Of a stretch of DNA of 64,000 bases, positions 1-8,227 are shown piece after piece. Every line of letters starts with the position of its first letter. Within the stretch, counting starts at the first letter, position 1. A program made the translations under genes and the position numbers. The notes beneath the pieces are model-generated. The model saw nothing but the letters and a program-made list of their open reading frames with translations, was not told the origin of the DNA and ran no database searches. Origin of the DNA: Pseudomonas sp. PDM15 (GTDB taxonomy: Bacteria > Pseudomonadota > Gammaproteobacteria > Pseudomonadales > Pseudomonadaceae); assembly GCF_014851565.1 (NCBI RefSeq), contig NZ_JACVAA010000004.1, positions 620,001-684,000 of the forward strand, read 5' to 3'.

Positions 1-189
1 GCTGCAGCCAAGCCCGCTGCAAAACCGGCCGCCAAGCCGGCTGCCGCGAAGAAGCCAGTGGTGAAGAAAGCCGCTGCGCCGAAGCCTGCCGCCAAACCGG
101 TTGCTGCCAAGCCTGCCGCTCCGGCGCCGGCTCCGGCTGCTACCCCGGCTCCGGCCGCGGCACCGGCAACGCCCGCAACTCCGTCCTGA
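1..189 (+). CDS. phaF: PhaF, C-terminal end (polyhydroxyalkanoate granule phasin, partial)
   Basis: Only the last 62 codons are in the window, in frame 1, ending at TGA 187-189. The residues are almost entirely Ala, Pro and Lys, with repeated AAKPA-type units, which is the histone H1-like tail of PhaF, a phasin that coats PHA granules and binds DNA nonspecifically to help granule segregation. The lysine density drops near the end, where the chain becomes Ala/Pro/Thr. The identity rests on this low-complexity tail plus its position: it converges on phaD, and phaIF facing phaC1ZC2D is the normal Pseudomonas arrangement. A different AlgP-like Ala/Lys/Pro protein would look similar from the tail alone, but the pha neighbourhood favours PhaF. 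Confidence 0.85.
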   Translation, partial: AAAKPAAKPAAKPAAAKKPVVKKAAAPKPAAKPVAAKPAAPAPAPAATPAPAAAPATPATPS

Positions 190-205
190 TTCCCTCAGGA
201 TGTAC

Positions 206-232
206 AAACGCCCGGCCTAGTGCCGGGCGTTT
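206..232. terminator. Bidirectional terminator between phaF and phaD
   Basis: A perfect 11-bp stem (206-216 with 222-232) with a 5-base loop lies 17 bases after the phaF stop. The outer three pairs are A-T, so either strand ends the stem with a short T run. It sits between two converging genes and can serve both. Confidence 0.75.
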
Positions 233-265
233 GCATTTCAGGGGCCGGGAAAACGCTGTGAGTAT

Positions 266-880
266 TCAGGCTTCGAGGTAACGATGGGCGATGCGTTCGG
301 CGGCGTGGCGCGACTCTTCGGCGAGATGCGGGGCAACCAGCATCATGATCTGGAACACCACCAGGCGCACTTCGCCGCTGGCGCCGAGGATGCGTTGGTA
401 GTCGAGGGAGAACAGCAGGGTCAGGGTGATCTGCTCCACCAGCTGGCCGAGAGCCTCGGTATCGCTACGCAGCTGGCCCAGTGCTTTGAGCCTAGCCAGC
501 AGGCTGGCCAGGGTGCGCTTGAGCTGATTCAGCCACTGACGAATGCCGCGCGCCAGTTTGGGCAGGCGCCCGGAGAGGTTGGACAGGTCCTGGAACAGGA
601 AGCGGTATGAGGCCAGGCGCTCGACGATCAGGTGCAGGAACAGCCAGTAGTCCTCGGCGCCCAGCTCGGCTTCGTGGGGTGGATCGAGCAGCGGGGCCAG
701 TTCGGCCTGGAAGCGCTCGAACAACTCCATCACCAGCGGCTCCTTTCCGTGGAAGTGGTAATAGAGATTGCCGGGGCTGATGCCCATCTCGGTGGCGATT
801 TCGAGGGTGGAGACGTTGGGCTCGCCCTGGTCGTTGAACAGCTGCAGAGCAGTTTCGAGGATGCGGTCGCGGGTCTTCAT
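266..880 (-). CDS. phaD: PhaD, TetR-family regulator of the pha cluster
   Basis: This is a 204-residue TetR-type regulator that controls medium-chain PHA genes. The start chosen is the ATG at 880 (MKTRDRILETALQLF), which begins directly at the TetR helix-turn-helix. The open frame continues upstream to 1084 but overlaps the end of phaC2 and does not look like protein. Residues 1-50 form the DNA-binding domain with the TetR recognition segment around GISPGNLYYHF, and the rest is a helical ligand/dimer domain. It follows phaC2 by 77 bases on the same strand and is the last gene of the phaC1-phaZ-phaC2-phaD run. In Pseudomonas, PhaD activates the phaC1 and phaI promoters, probably in response to an acyl-CoA-type ligand (family knowledge, not visible here). 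Confidence 0.92.
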   Translation of the reverse strand: MKTRDRILETALQLFNDQGEPNVSTLEIATEMGISPGNLYYHFHGKEPLVMELFERFQAELAPLLDPPHEAELGAEDYWLFLHLIVERLASYRFLFQDLSNLSGRLPKLARGIRQWLNQLKRTLASLLARLKALGQLRSDTEALGQLVEQITLTLLFSLDYQRILGASGEVRLVVFQIMMLVAPHLAEESRHAAERIAHRYLEA

Positions 881-957
881 TCCATGATCTTGTCTGGCCG
901 CCGGAGCCTCGACGATAACCGGCCGGGCTTGTGCCCGGCCAGTGTTTTCGCCATGCC

Positions 958-2640
958 TCAGCGCATGTGAACGTAGGTTCCGGGGGCTGCTTCCATCGCC
1001 GGATACTTGTTGCTGCCGACGCTGAACACCGTCTCGCGCTGCTCGCCCGAGCGTTGCTGGATCCACTCCAACCACTGCGGCCACCAGCTGCCGTCCTTCT
1101 TCTCGGCATCGTAATACCAGGCGCGCGGATCGCTGGTCAGCTTGCCGTTCTCGAAGTAAGTGGCCTTGGGGTTGCCCGGCGGGTTGAGGATGCTCTGGAT
1201 GTGGCCGCTGTTGGACAGGATGAAGCGACGGCCGCCACCCAGCAGCAGAGTGGAGCGGTACACCGTGTCCCAGGGCGTGATGTGGTCGTTGATGCCGGCC
1301 ACGCTGAAGCTATCGAGGTTGACCTTGGACAGATCGATCGGCGTGCCGCAGACCTCCAGGCCGCCGGCGCGGATCAGTGGGTTGTGCTTGAACAGGTCGA
1401 GCAGGTCGCCATGCAGCGCAGCCGGCAGGCGGGTGTTGTCGTTGTTCCAGTAGAGGATGTCGAAGGCCGGCGGCTCCTTGCCCATCAGGTAGTTGTTGAC
1501 CCAGTAATTCCAGATCAGGTCGTTGGGGCGCATCCAGGCGAATACCCGCGACATATCGCGGCCATCGAGCACTCCGCTCTGGTAGGAGCGGCGCTTGGCC
1601 GACTCCAGGGTCTGTTCGTCGGCGAACAGCATCGCCGGGCTCTCCACCTGGCTGTCCAGCAGGCTGACCATGTAGGTGGCGCAGCCGATCTTGCGCAACT
1701 GGCGCTTGGCCTGCAGGTGGCCCTGCAGAGCGGCGATGGTCAGGCCGCCGGCGCAGGCGCCCATCAGATTGACCTCCTTGCTGCCGGTGATGAGCCGACA
1801 CACCTCGGTGGCGTCGTCCACTGCCTGCACATAACTGGACAGGCCCCACTCGCGGTAGCGCGCGTCGGGGTTGCGCCAGCTGATCATGAACACCTGCAGG
1901 CCGTTCTTCAGGCAGTACTGGACGAAGCTCTTCTCCGGGCTGAGGTCGAAGATGTAGAACTTGTTGATCTGAGGCGGCACTACCAGCAGCGGGCGCTCGT
2001 ACTGCTTTTCGCTCATCGGCTTGTAGTGGATCAGCTCGAACATTTCGCAGCGAAACACCACCGAGCCGGGGGTGATGGCCAGATTGCGGCCGACCTCGAA
2101 GGCGCGCTTGTTGACCTGCTGCGGCATGCCATTGTTGTGCAGCAGGTCGTCGAACATCTGGCGCGCGCCACGCAGCACGCTGCTGCCGCCGCTGTTGAAC
2201 AGCTCCTTGATCGCCAGCGGGTTGAGCAGGGTGTTGGACGGCGCCAGGGCGTCGTTGAGCAGCGAGAAGAGGAAGTGCGCGCGGGTGCGGTCGTCCGGCG
2301 ACAGGTCGCTCTCGTCGATCCACGCCTTGAGCTGCCTCTGCCAGGCCAGGTAGGCCTGCAGGCTGCGGCGATAGAAGGGGTTGAGATGCCAGGTGGGGTC
2401 GGCGAAGCGGCTGTCCTGCGGGTTGGGCTGGTACGGTGTGTCACCGAGCATCACCCGGCCCAGCTGTTTGCCGAACGACAGCAGGTGTCGCGTGCTGTGC
2501 ATCGGCTGGCGCAGGCCCTGGAAGGCCAGGGTACGCAATGTGGAAAACAGATCGCGGCCGCGCACACCGACCATCGCGCTTTGCGCGTTCATGAAGTGTG
2601 CGGGTACCGGCATGGATCCCGGTGCAGTCTTGTCTCGCAT
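958..2640 (-). CDS. phaC2: Class II PHA synthase PhaC2
   Basis: This 560-residue class II poly(3-hydroxyalkanoate) polymerase condenses medium-chain (R)-3-hydroxyacyl-CoA into PHA at the granule surface. The modified lipase box GACAGG places the nucleophile at Cys296, and Asp452 (in NDHITPW) and His480 (in SNSGHIQS) complete the triad. The N-terminal segment and the end APGTYVHMR match the family over its whole length. The sequence is closer to P. aeruginosa PhaC2 than to PhaC1 (it starts MRDKTAPGSMPVPAHFM). It lies 157 bases downstream of phaZ, and that gap carries a CTGTCAC-N5-GTGACAG dyad, which suggests its own regulation or promoter. Confidence 0.97.
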   Translation of the reverse strand: MRDKTAPGSMPVPAHFMNAQSAMVGVRGRDLFSTLRTLAFQGLRQPMHSTRHLLSFGKQLGRVMLGDTPYQPNPQDSRFADPTWHLNPFYRRSLQAYLAWQRQLKAWIDESDLSPDDRTRAHFLFSLLNDALAPSNTLLNPLAIKELFNSGGSSVLRGARQMFDDLLHNNGMPQQVNKRAFEVGRNLAITPGSVVFRCEMFELIHYKPMSEKQYERPLLVVPPQINKFYIFDLSPEKSFVQYCLKNGLQVFMISWRNPDARYREWGLSSYVQAVDDATEVCRLITGSKEVNLMGACAGGLTIAALQGHLQAKRQLRKIGCATYMVSLLDSQVESPAMLFADEQTLESAKRRSYQSGVLDGRDMSRVFAWMRPNDLIWNYWVNNYLMGKEPPAFDILYWNNDNTRLPAALHGDLLDLFKHNPLIRAGGLEVCGTPIDLSKVNLDSFSVAGINDHITPWDTVYRSTLLLGGGRRFILSNSGHIQSILNPPGNPKATYFENGKLTSDPRAWYYDAEKKDGSWWPQWLEWIQQRSGEQRETVFSVGSNKYPAMEAAPGTYVHMR

Positions 2641-2661
2641 GGGGCAGGCTCCGTCGTCGAA

Positions 2662-2680
2662 CTGTCACGTCCAGTGACAG
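2662..2680. promoter_or_regulatory. Inverted repeat just upstream of phaC2
   Basis: Perfect 7-base arms ctgtcac and gtgacag are separated by 5 bases, centred about 31 bases before the phaC2 ATG. The form is that of a dimeric-repressor operator or a small RNA hairpin. There is no T run on either strand, so a terminator is unlikely. PhaD or another regulator binding here is only an inference. Confidence 0.4.
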
Positions 2681-2797
2681 CAAGGCTTGTACCAAGGCGC
2701 GCCGGAGGGCATTCCAGACTGCCGCGCGAAAAAACTTCCTTGTCCGGCTGGCGTCGCCCTGGGGCGAGCCTGCCGGAGTAGCACTACAGTTGTGCGA

Positions 2798-3655
2798 TCA
2801 GTGACTGCGAATCGGCTGCGGCTGCGGATGCATGACCGCGCGCTGCCGTTCCTCCTGGAGGAACTTCATGATGATAGGCGCGACCGCTTCGGCGCGCGTC
2901 ACGAGGAACAGGTGACCGTCGTCGATCACGTGAAGTTCCGAGTTGGGGATACGCCAGGCCAGCAGGCGCATGTTGACCAGCGGGATGAGCGGGTCATCGT
3001 CGCCGGCCAGTACCAGCGTAGGTTGGCGAATGCGATGCAGCCAGTGGATGCTGGTCCAGCCGAGGCCGGCGAACAGCTGCCAGTAATAACCCATCTTGCC
3101 GCCCGAGCGCACCTTGGAGGCGTGGGCCAGGGCCAGCTTGGGGTCGCGGCGGAAGGCGCCGCCGTAAATGTCCGGGGCGATATGTACGCCGTAGGAGGGC
3201 TGGATGTAGCGCTTGGGACTGGCCATGCGCCAGAGCACCTTGGGCTTGCCCGGTACCATCACTGCGCCAGCCGAGGTGGCGGCCAGCACCAGCTTCTTGC
3301 AGCGCTCGGGATAGTCGTGGGCGAACTGCTGCGCCAGCGCGCCACCCCAGGACACGCCGATGGCGTTGACCTGGCCGTAGTCCAGGTAGTCGAGCATGCG
3401 CGCGGCCAGCTTGGCCAGGCCGGGGAAACGGTAGGGTGTGCTCGGGGTGGACGAGCCGCCGACGCCGGGAACGTCGAAGGCGATCACTTCCAGGTCCGGG
3501 TCGAGGGCGCGCACGAACGGCATCACCAGCTCCAGGTTGGCGCCGATGCCGTTGAAGATCAGCAACGGCGTCAGGCTGCTGCTGCCGGGGCGGACCGCTG
3601 TGCGGATGGTCTGGCCATCCAGCTCGATGGTACGAAATACAAAAGGTTGCGGCAT
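2798..3655 (-). CDS. phaZ: PhaZ, intracellular PHA depolymerase
   Basis: This 285-residue alpha/beta hydrolase degrades stored medium-chain PHA, returning 3-hydroxy acids to beta-oxidation. The nucleophile elbow GVSWGG puts the serine at 102. Asp221 (AGDDDPLIP) and His248 (DDGHLF) are in the expected places. The start at 3655 (MPQPFVFRTIELDGQ) matches the family N-terminus. It sits between the two synthase genes, the conserved class II pha order, so synthesis and mobilisation are encoded together. It follows phaC1 by 160 bases, a gap that holds a GC-rich hairpin at 3715-3730. No signal peptide is present, as expected for the intracellular enzyme. Confidence 0.95.
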   Translation of the reverse strand: MPQPFVFRTIELDGQTIRTAVRPGSSSLTPLLIFNGIGANLELVMPFVRALDPDLEVIAFDVPGVGGSSTPSTPYRFPGLAKLAARMLDYLDYGQVNAIGVSWGGALAQQFAHDYPERCKKLVLAATSAGAVMVPGKPKVLWRMASPKRYIQPSYGVHIAPDIYGGAFRRDPKLALAHASKVRSGGKMGYYWQLFAGLGWTSIHWLHRIRQPTLVLAGDDDPLIPLVNMRLLAWRIPNSELHVIDDGHLFLVTRAEAVAPIIMKFLQEERQRAVMHPQPQPIRSH

Positions 3656-3714
3656 GCGCTAGGCCCTATACATGGATCAGCGGAGAGCGACCTTCCGAGG
3701 CCGCTCGCCAGTCT

Positions 3715-3730
3715 CCCGCCTCGCGGCGGG
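3715..3730. other. GC-rich hairpin in the phaC1-phaZ gap
   Basis: The arms cccgcc and ggcggg enclose a 4-base loop, and on the minus strand the loop reads GCGA, a stable tetraloop. It lies between the phaC1 stop (3816) and the phaZ start (3655) without a T run. It may act as an mRNA processing or stability element, or a weak terminator, that sets the phaC1 to phaZ ratio. No function is shown by sequence alone. Confidence 0.3.
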
Positions 3731-3815
3731 CGCCGCTCGGGCCATTGGCCGGTTGCGGCGTGCGGCACTTCCGGGTGCCGCGGGCAGTACTGCGCAAGGT
3801 GCAGCGTTGCTTGTT

Positions 3816-5495
3816 TCAGCGTTCGTGTACGTAGGTTCCCGGGGCGGCCTCGCCCGGCGTATGGGTCTTGTTGCCCAGGCCGGCGGGCGCCTTCTTCAGC
3901 TTGCCCGAGCGCGCGGCCAGCCACTGTTGCCAGTGCAGCCACCAGGAGTCGGCATGCTTGGTGGCCTTCTCCTGCCACTCGCGGGCATTGGCCGCCGGCT
4001 CGCTGTTGGTGACGAAGCGCGCCTTGGGGTTTCCCGGCGGGTTGAGGATGCTCTGGATGTGACCGCTGTTGGACAGCACGAATTCGACCTTGCCGCCGAA
4101 CAGCAGCGAGGACTTGTAGCAGGCTTCCCACGGGGTGATGTGATCGGTGGTGCCGGCCACGCAGTAGATGTCGCTGGTGACCTGCTTGAGGTCGATCGGC
4201 GTACCGCAGACTTCCAGGGCATTGGGGCGGGTCAGCGGGTTGGTCTTGAACAGCTCGATCAGGTCGCCGTGCAGGGCGGCGGGCAGGCGGGTGGTGTCGT
4301 TGTTCCAGTAGAGGATGTCGAACACCGGCGGCTCGTTGCCCAGCAGGTAGTTGTTGACCCAGTAGTTCCAGATCAGGTCGTTGGGGCGCATCCAGGCGAA
4401 GACCTTCGCCATGTCCTTGCCTTCCAGCACGCCGGATTGATAGGAGCGACGCTTGGCGGCTTCCAGGGTCTTTTCGTCGGCGAACAGGGCGACCTGGGTA
4501 TCAAGCTTGGTGTCCAGCACGCTGACCAGCAGGGTCATCGAGTTGACCTTCTGCTCGCCGGTGGCGGCGTAGTGGCCGAGCAGCGAGGAGATGGTGATGC
4601 CCCCGGAGCAGGCGCCGAGCATGTTGACGTCCTTGCTGCCGGTGATGCTGGTGACCACGTCGATCGCTTCCTTGAGCGCCTCGATGTAGGTCGACAGGCC
4701 CCACTCGCGCTGGGCCTTGGTCGGGTTGCGCCAGCTCACCACGAAGGTCTGTACATGGTTGCGCAGGAGGAAGCGGGCGACGCTCTTCTCCGGCGACAGG
4801 TCGAATACGTAGAACTTGTTGATCTGCGGCGGCACCACCAGCAGTGGGCGCTCGTGCACCTGCTCGGTGGTCGGCTTGTACTGGATCAGCTCCAGCAGGT
4901 CGTTGCGGAAGATCACCGCGCCTTCGCTGGTGGCCAGGTTCTTGCCGACCTCGAAGGCCGCCATGTTCACCTGGCTCGGCATGCCGCCGTTGTTGACCAT
5001 GTCCTTGGCCAGGTGGGAGAGGCCGTCGAGCAGGCTCTTGCCGCCGGTCTCGAAGAAGCGTTTGACCGCGGCCGGGTTGGCCATGCTGTTGGTCGGCGCC
5101 ATGGCTTCGGTCATCAGGTTGATCACGAAGTGGCCGCGGCTGGTGTCCTGCTCGGAGAGATTGCTGTCCTCGATCCAGTCATGCAGTTCCTTGCGCCACG
5201 CCAGGTAGGTCTGCAAGTAGCGGCGGTACAGCGGATTCTGGCTCCAGGCCGGGTCGGCGAAGCGGCGGTCGCCATCTTCCGGGAGCAGCTCGGATTGGCC
5301 GAGCAGTACGTTCTTCAGTTCGAAGGCGAAGTGGGTAACGTGCTTGGCGCTGTGGAACGGTTGCTTGATGGCCTGGGCCAGCACCATTCGGGCAGACGTG
5401 AGTAGATCCTTGCCGCGCAAGCCGATCACCGGGTTCAACCCCAAGGTGTTCTCCGAGGCTTGGCGATGCAGGTCTTCATTATTCTTTTGGGTCAT
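3816..5495 (-). CDS. phaC1: Class II PHA synthase PhaC1
   Basis: This is the first gene of the leftward pha operon, a 559-residue medium-chain PHA polymerase. The lipase-like box GACSGG gives Cys296 as nucleophile, with Asp451 (TTDHITPWE) and His479 (SNSGHIQS) as partners. It is paralogous to phaC2 across its full length and differs in the Ser of the lipase box (Ala in PhaC2). The start MTQKNNEDLHRQASENT agrees with known PhaC1 N-termini. A 313-base noncoding stretch upstream separates it from the DUF971 gene and carries a sigma-54-like element, consistent with expression tied to nitrogen status. Confidence 0.97.
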   Translation of the reverse strand: MTQKNNEDLHRQASENTLGLNPVIGLRGKDLLTSARMVLAQAIKQPFHSAKHVTHFAFELKNVLLGQSELLPEDGDRRFADPAWSQNPLYRRYLQTYLAWRKELHDWIEDSNLSEQDTSRGHFVINLMTEAMAPTNSMANPAAVKRFFETGGKSLLDGLSHLAKDMVNNGGMPSQVNMAAFEVGKNLATSEGAVIFRNDLLELIQYKPTTEQVHERPLLVVPPQINKFYVFDLSPEKSVARFLLRNHVQTFVVSWRNPTKAQREWGLSTYIEALKEAIDVVTSITGSKDVNMLGACSGGITISSLLGHYAATGEQKVNSMTLLVSVLDTKLDTQVALFADEKTLEAAKRRSYQSGVLEGKDMAKVFAWMRPNDLIWNYWVNNYLLGNEPPVFDILYWNNDTTRLPAALHGDLIELFKTNPLTRPNALEVCGTPIDLKQVTSDIYCVAGTTDHITPWEACYKSSLLFGGKVEFVLSNSGHIQSILNPPGNPKARFVTNSEPAANAREWQEKATKHADSWWLHWQQWLAARSGKLKKAPAGLGNKTHTPGEAAPGTYVHER

Positions 5496-5628
5496 CTACG
5501 ACGCTCCATTGTCCTGAGACGAATACCAACTGCAGCTGTGTGAAGGGCACAGGGCGAAGGGCTGGTACTGCTCGGGTTTACCGGGTGCGGAGCGAACTCC
5601 GCGCTTTCTTCGCATTCGCCGGGGCAAA

Positions 5629-5645
5629 TGCATGGAACCTGCCAG
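5629..5645 (-). promoter_or_regulatory. Candidate sigma-54 promoter of phaC1; intergenic region 5496-5808
   Basis: Read leftward, the segment is ctggcaggttccatgca, with GG and GC separated by 10 bases as in -24/-12 (RpoN) promoters. It lies about 135 bases before the phaC1 start. RpoN-dependent phaC1 promoters have been reported in Pseudomonas, but the -12 half here is imperfect (ATGC rather than TTGC). The rest of 5496-5808 shows no gene and no clear terminator. The part nearest the DUF971 stop (5740-5808) is comparatively AT-rich. Confidence 0.4.
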
Positions 5646-5808
5646 TTCCTTGGTTACCCGAGTTTCCGTTTTTGCGCAAGTTCGCGAACACTGATTGCGC
5701 GGCGCGCGGGAGTATGCCGAGCGCGATTAGAAAATGCGCTCTAGGCGTGAAACTAATATGGCGGAAGGGGCGAAACAGAGCTTGGCGATGATCGATCGCC
5801 GATCAGCC

Positions 5809-6180
5809 CTAGAGCATCAGTCTGATGACCGATTCGCTCGGGTCGCGGGATTTGCCGGAGCGGGTCAGCTCCTCCAGGTAGTCGGCCCACAGCTGCTCCT
5901 GGCGGGTGGCGAGCTGGTAGAGATAGTCCCAGGTGTACAGGCCGCTGTCGTGGCCGTCGTCGAAGCACAGTTTCAGTGCATAGTTGCCGGCCGGTTCGAT
6001 GCGGCTCAGGCCGACGTTCTGCTTGCCGTGCTGGAGGATCGGCTTGCCGTGGCCCTGCACTTCCGCCGAGGGCGAGTGCACGCGCAGGAACTCGGCACCT
6101 AGGCTGTAGCGCTCGTCACCATAGGCCAGCTCCAGGGTGCGGGAGGCCTTGTGCAGTTTGATGGCGGTGGGCATGCGCAT
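5809..6180 (-). CDS. DUF971 family protein (gamma-butyrobetaine hydroxylase-like N-terminal domain)
   Basis: This is a small soluble 123-residue protein made of a single DUF971 domain, beginning MRMPTAIKLHKASRTLELAYGD. The LRVHSPSAEVQGHG segment and the later CFDDGHDSGLYTWDYL segment are characteristic of the family, which resembles the N-terminal domain of gamma-butyrobetaine dioxygenases and some iron-sulfur handling proteins. Its biochemical role is not established. It lies 53 bases downstream of hslU on the same strand and may be read through from it, as in other pseudomonads. No signal peptide or membrane segment is seen. Confidence 0.85.
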   Translation of the reverse strand: MRMPTAIKLHKASRTLELAYGDERYSLGAEFLRVHSPSAEVQGHGKPILQHGKQNVGLSRIEPAGNYALKLCFDDGHDSGLYTWDYLYQLATRQEQLWADYLEELTRSGKSRDPSESVIRLML

Positions 6181-6233
6181 CGCGGGGAGTCCTGAAGCGG
6201 GGTGGATAACGCATTATCCACCCCGCGCGCGCA

Positions 6234-7574
6234 TCAGAGAATGTAGCGCGACAGGTCTTCGTCCTGCGCCAGTTCGCCGAGGTGGCCGTTGACGTAGTCG
6301 GCATCGATGCGGATCGGCTCGCCGTTCTGCTGGCCGGCCAGGTCGCCGGCGCTGAAGGAGACTTCCTCCAGCAGGCGCTCGAGTAGGGTGTGCAGGCGCC
6401 GGGCGCCGATGTTCTCGGTCTTCTCGTTGACCTGCCAGGCGATCTCGGCGATGCGCTTGATGCCGTCGGCGGCGAACTCGATGTTCAGCCCCTCGGTCTT
6501 CAGCAGCTCGCTGTATTGCTCGGTCAGCGCCGCGTGCGGCTCGGTGAGGATGCGCTCGAAGTCCTGCGGCGACAGAGCCTTGAGCTCGACACGGATCGGC
6601 AGGCGACCCTGCAGCTCGGGCACCAGGTCGCTGGGCTTGGCCAGGTGGAAGGCGCCGGAGGCGATGAACAGGATGTGGTCGGTCTTGACCATGCCCAGCT
6701 TGGTGTTGACCGTGCAGCCCTCGATCAGTGGCAGCAGGTCGCGCTGCACGCCCTCGCGGGACACATCGGCGCCACCGATGTTGGCGCGCTTGGCGACCTT
6801 GTCGATCTCGTCGATGAACACGATGCCGTGCTGCTCCACTGCTTCCAGGGCGCGGGCCTTGAGGTCCTCTTCGTTGACCAGGCGCGCGGCTTCCTCGTCG
6901 CGCACCAGCTTGAAGGCTTCCTTGACCTTGAGCTTGCGGGTCTTCTTCTTGCCCTTGGTCAGGCCGGAGAACAGGTTCTGCAGCTGGCTGGTCATCTCCT
7001 CCATGCCGGGCGGTGTCATGATCTCGACGCCGGCGGGCTGCTCGGCCACTTCGATGTCGATCTCCTTGTCGTCCAGCTGGCCTTCGCGCAGGCGCTTGCG
7101 GAACAGCTGGCGGGTGTTGGAGTCCTGGCTCGGCGCCGGGTCGTCGTTGAAGCCGACGCGGGCAGGCGGCAGCAGGGCGTCGAGAATGCGTTCCTCGGCG
7201 GCGTCCTCGGCGCGGTGGCTCATCTTCTGCACTTCCTGTTCGCGCAGCAGCTTGAGCGCGGCATCGGCCAGGTCGCGGATGATCGATTCGACGTCACGGC
7301 CGACGTAGCCGACCTCGGTGAACTTGGTCGCTTCCACCTTGAGGAACGGCGCGTTGGCCAGCTTGGCCAGGCGGCGGGCGATCTCGGTCTTGCCGACGCC
7401 GGTGGGGCCGATCATCAGGATGTTCTTCGGCGTCACTTCCTGGCGCAGCTCGGCCGGCAGCTGCATGCGCCGCCAGCGGTTGCGCAGGGCGATGGCCACG
7501 GCGCGCTTGGCGTCGTCCTGACCAATGATGTGGCGGTTGAGCTCGGAAACGATCTCGCGGGGCGTCATGGACAT
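6234..7574 (-). CDS. hslU: HslU, ATPase subunit of the HslVU protease
   Basis: This 446-residue AAA+ unfoldase feeds substrates to the HslV peptidase in the cytoplasm. The Walker A motif GPTGVGKT is at residues 56-63 and the Walker B motif FIDEID about residue 254. The intermediate I-domain spans roughly 110-240, and the C-terminal tail EDLSRYIL is the one that inserts into HslV. The start at 7574 (MSMTPREIV) matches relatives; a second ATG lies two codons in. It follows hslV by 27 bases in the usual hslV-hslU order, and the pair shares the heat-shock promoter upstream of hslV. Confidence 0.97.
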   Translation of the reverse strand: MSMTPREIVSELNRHIIGQDDAKRAVAIALRNRWRRMQLPAELRQEVTPKNILMIGPTGVGKTEIARRLAKLANAPFLKVEATKFTEVGYVGRDVESIIRDLADAALKLLREQEVQKMSHRAEDAAEERILDALLPPARVGFNDDPAPSQDSNTRQLFRKRLREGQLDDKEIDIEVAEQPAGVEIMTPPGMEEMTSQLQNLFSGLTKGKKKTRKLKVKEAFKLVRDEEAARLVNEEDLKARALEAVEQHGIVFIDEIDKVAKRANIGGADVSREGVQRDLLPLIEGCTVNTKLGMVKTDHILFIASGAFHLAKPSDLVPELQGRLPIRVELKALSPQDFERILTEPHAALTEQYSELLKTEGLNIEFAADGIKRIAEIAWQVNEKTENIGARRLHTLLERLLEEVSFSAGDLAGQQNGEPIRIDADYVNGHLGELAQDEDLSRYIL

Positions 7575-7601
7575 GCAGGTTGGCTCCAGCAGAAACCGCG
7601 C

Positions 7602-8132
7602 TTACTCAGCGCAGTCTTCCTCTTCGATAGTCAGGTTCTGGTTAGTGAAGACACAGATGGAACCGGCAATGTTCAACGCCGCCTCGGTGATTTCACGGGC
7701 GGACAGCTCGGTCTTCTGCAGCAGGGCCATGGCCGCGGCCTGGGCGAAACCGCCGCCGGAGCCCATGGCGATCAGGCCGTGCTCGGGCTCGACCACGTCA
7801 CCGTTGCCGGTGATGATCAGCGAGGCATCCTTGTTGGCGACCGCCAGCATGGCTTCCAGGCGGCTCAGCGAGCGGTCGGTGCGCCAGTCCTTGGCCAGCT
7901 CTACGGCGGCCCGCACCAGGTGGCCCTGGTGTTTTTCCAGCTGGCCCTCGAAGCGCTCGAACAGGGTGAAGGCGTCGGCGGTGGCGCCGGCGAAGCCGGC
8001 CAGTACCTGGCCGTGGTACAGGCGCCGGACCTTCTTGGCGTTGCCCTTCATCACGGTGTTGCCGAGGGAAACCTGGCCGTCGCCGCCCATGACGACTTTG
8101 CCGTTGCGGCGGACTGAAACGATGGTGGTCAA
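7602..8132 (-). CDS. hslV: HslV, peptidase subunit of the HslVU protease
   Basis: This is a 176-residue Ntn-type threonine peptidase. After removal of Met1 the chain begins with TTIVSVRR, so Thr2 is the catalytic nucleophile. The GGDGQVSLG segment and the later [14 protein letters not shown] segment are family hallmarks. Double-ring HslV is activated by HslU for ATP-dependent proteolysis. It is the first gene of hslVU and is preceded, 46-73 bases upstream, by a near-consensus sigma-32 promoter. Confidence 0.97.
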   Translation of the reverse strand: MTTIVSVRRNGKVVMGGDGQVSLGNTVMKGNAKKVRRLYHGQVLAGFAGATADAFTLFERFEGQLEKHQGHLVRAAVELAKDWRTDRSLSRLEAMLAVANKDASLIITGNGDVVEPEHGLIAMGSGGGFAQAAAMALLQKTELSAREITEAALNIAGSICVFTNQNLTIEEEDCAE

Positions 8133-8177
8133 GGGTGAATCTCCACGCAGCGGGGCCGATGTGCCCGAATGGAGATC

Positions 8178-8205
8178 AGATGGGGTGGCCCGTCCGGCTT
8201 TTCAA
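8178..8205 (-). promoter_or_regulatory. Heat-shock (sigma-32/RpoH) promoter of hslVU
   Basis: Read leftward, TTGAAA (8205-8200) and CCCCATCT (8185-8178) are separated by 14 bases. The RpoH consensus is CTTGAAA-N11-16-CCCCATNT, and the only departure is G for the first C. It is positioned correctly for hslV (start 8132) and fits the known heat-shock control of hslVU. Confidence 0.8.
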
Positions 8206-8227
8206 CCGGAACGGGCAACTTGATGGC

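Noticed and set aside
931..2781. Long open frames on the plus strand over phaC2, and similar ones over phaC1, hslU/hslV, argS and priA
   Set aside because: These are antisense shadows. Their Ala/Gly/Arg/Val-rich sequences have no domain, and well-supported genes occupy the other strand.
8191..8215. A GC-rich dyad upstream of hslV as a terminator for the SPOR gene
   Set aside because: The arms are imperfect (one bulge) and no T run follows. The same bases form the sigma-32 promoter, which explains them better.
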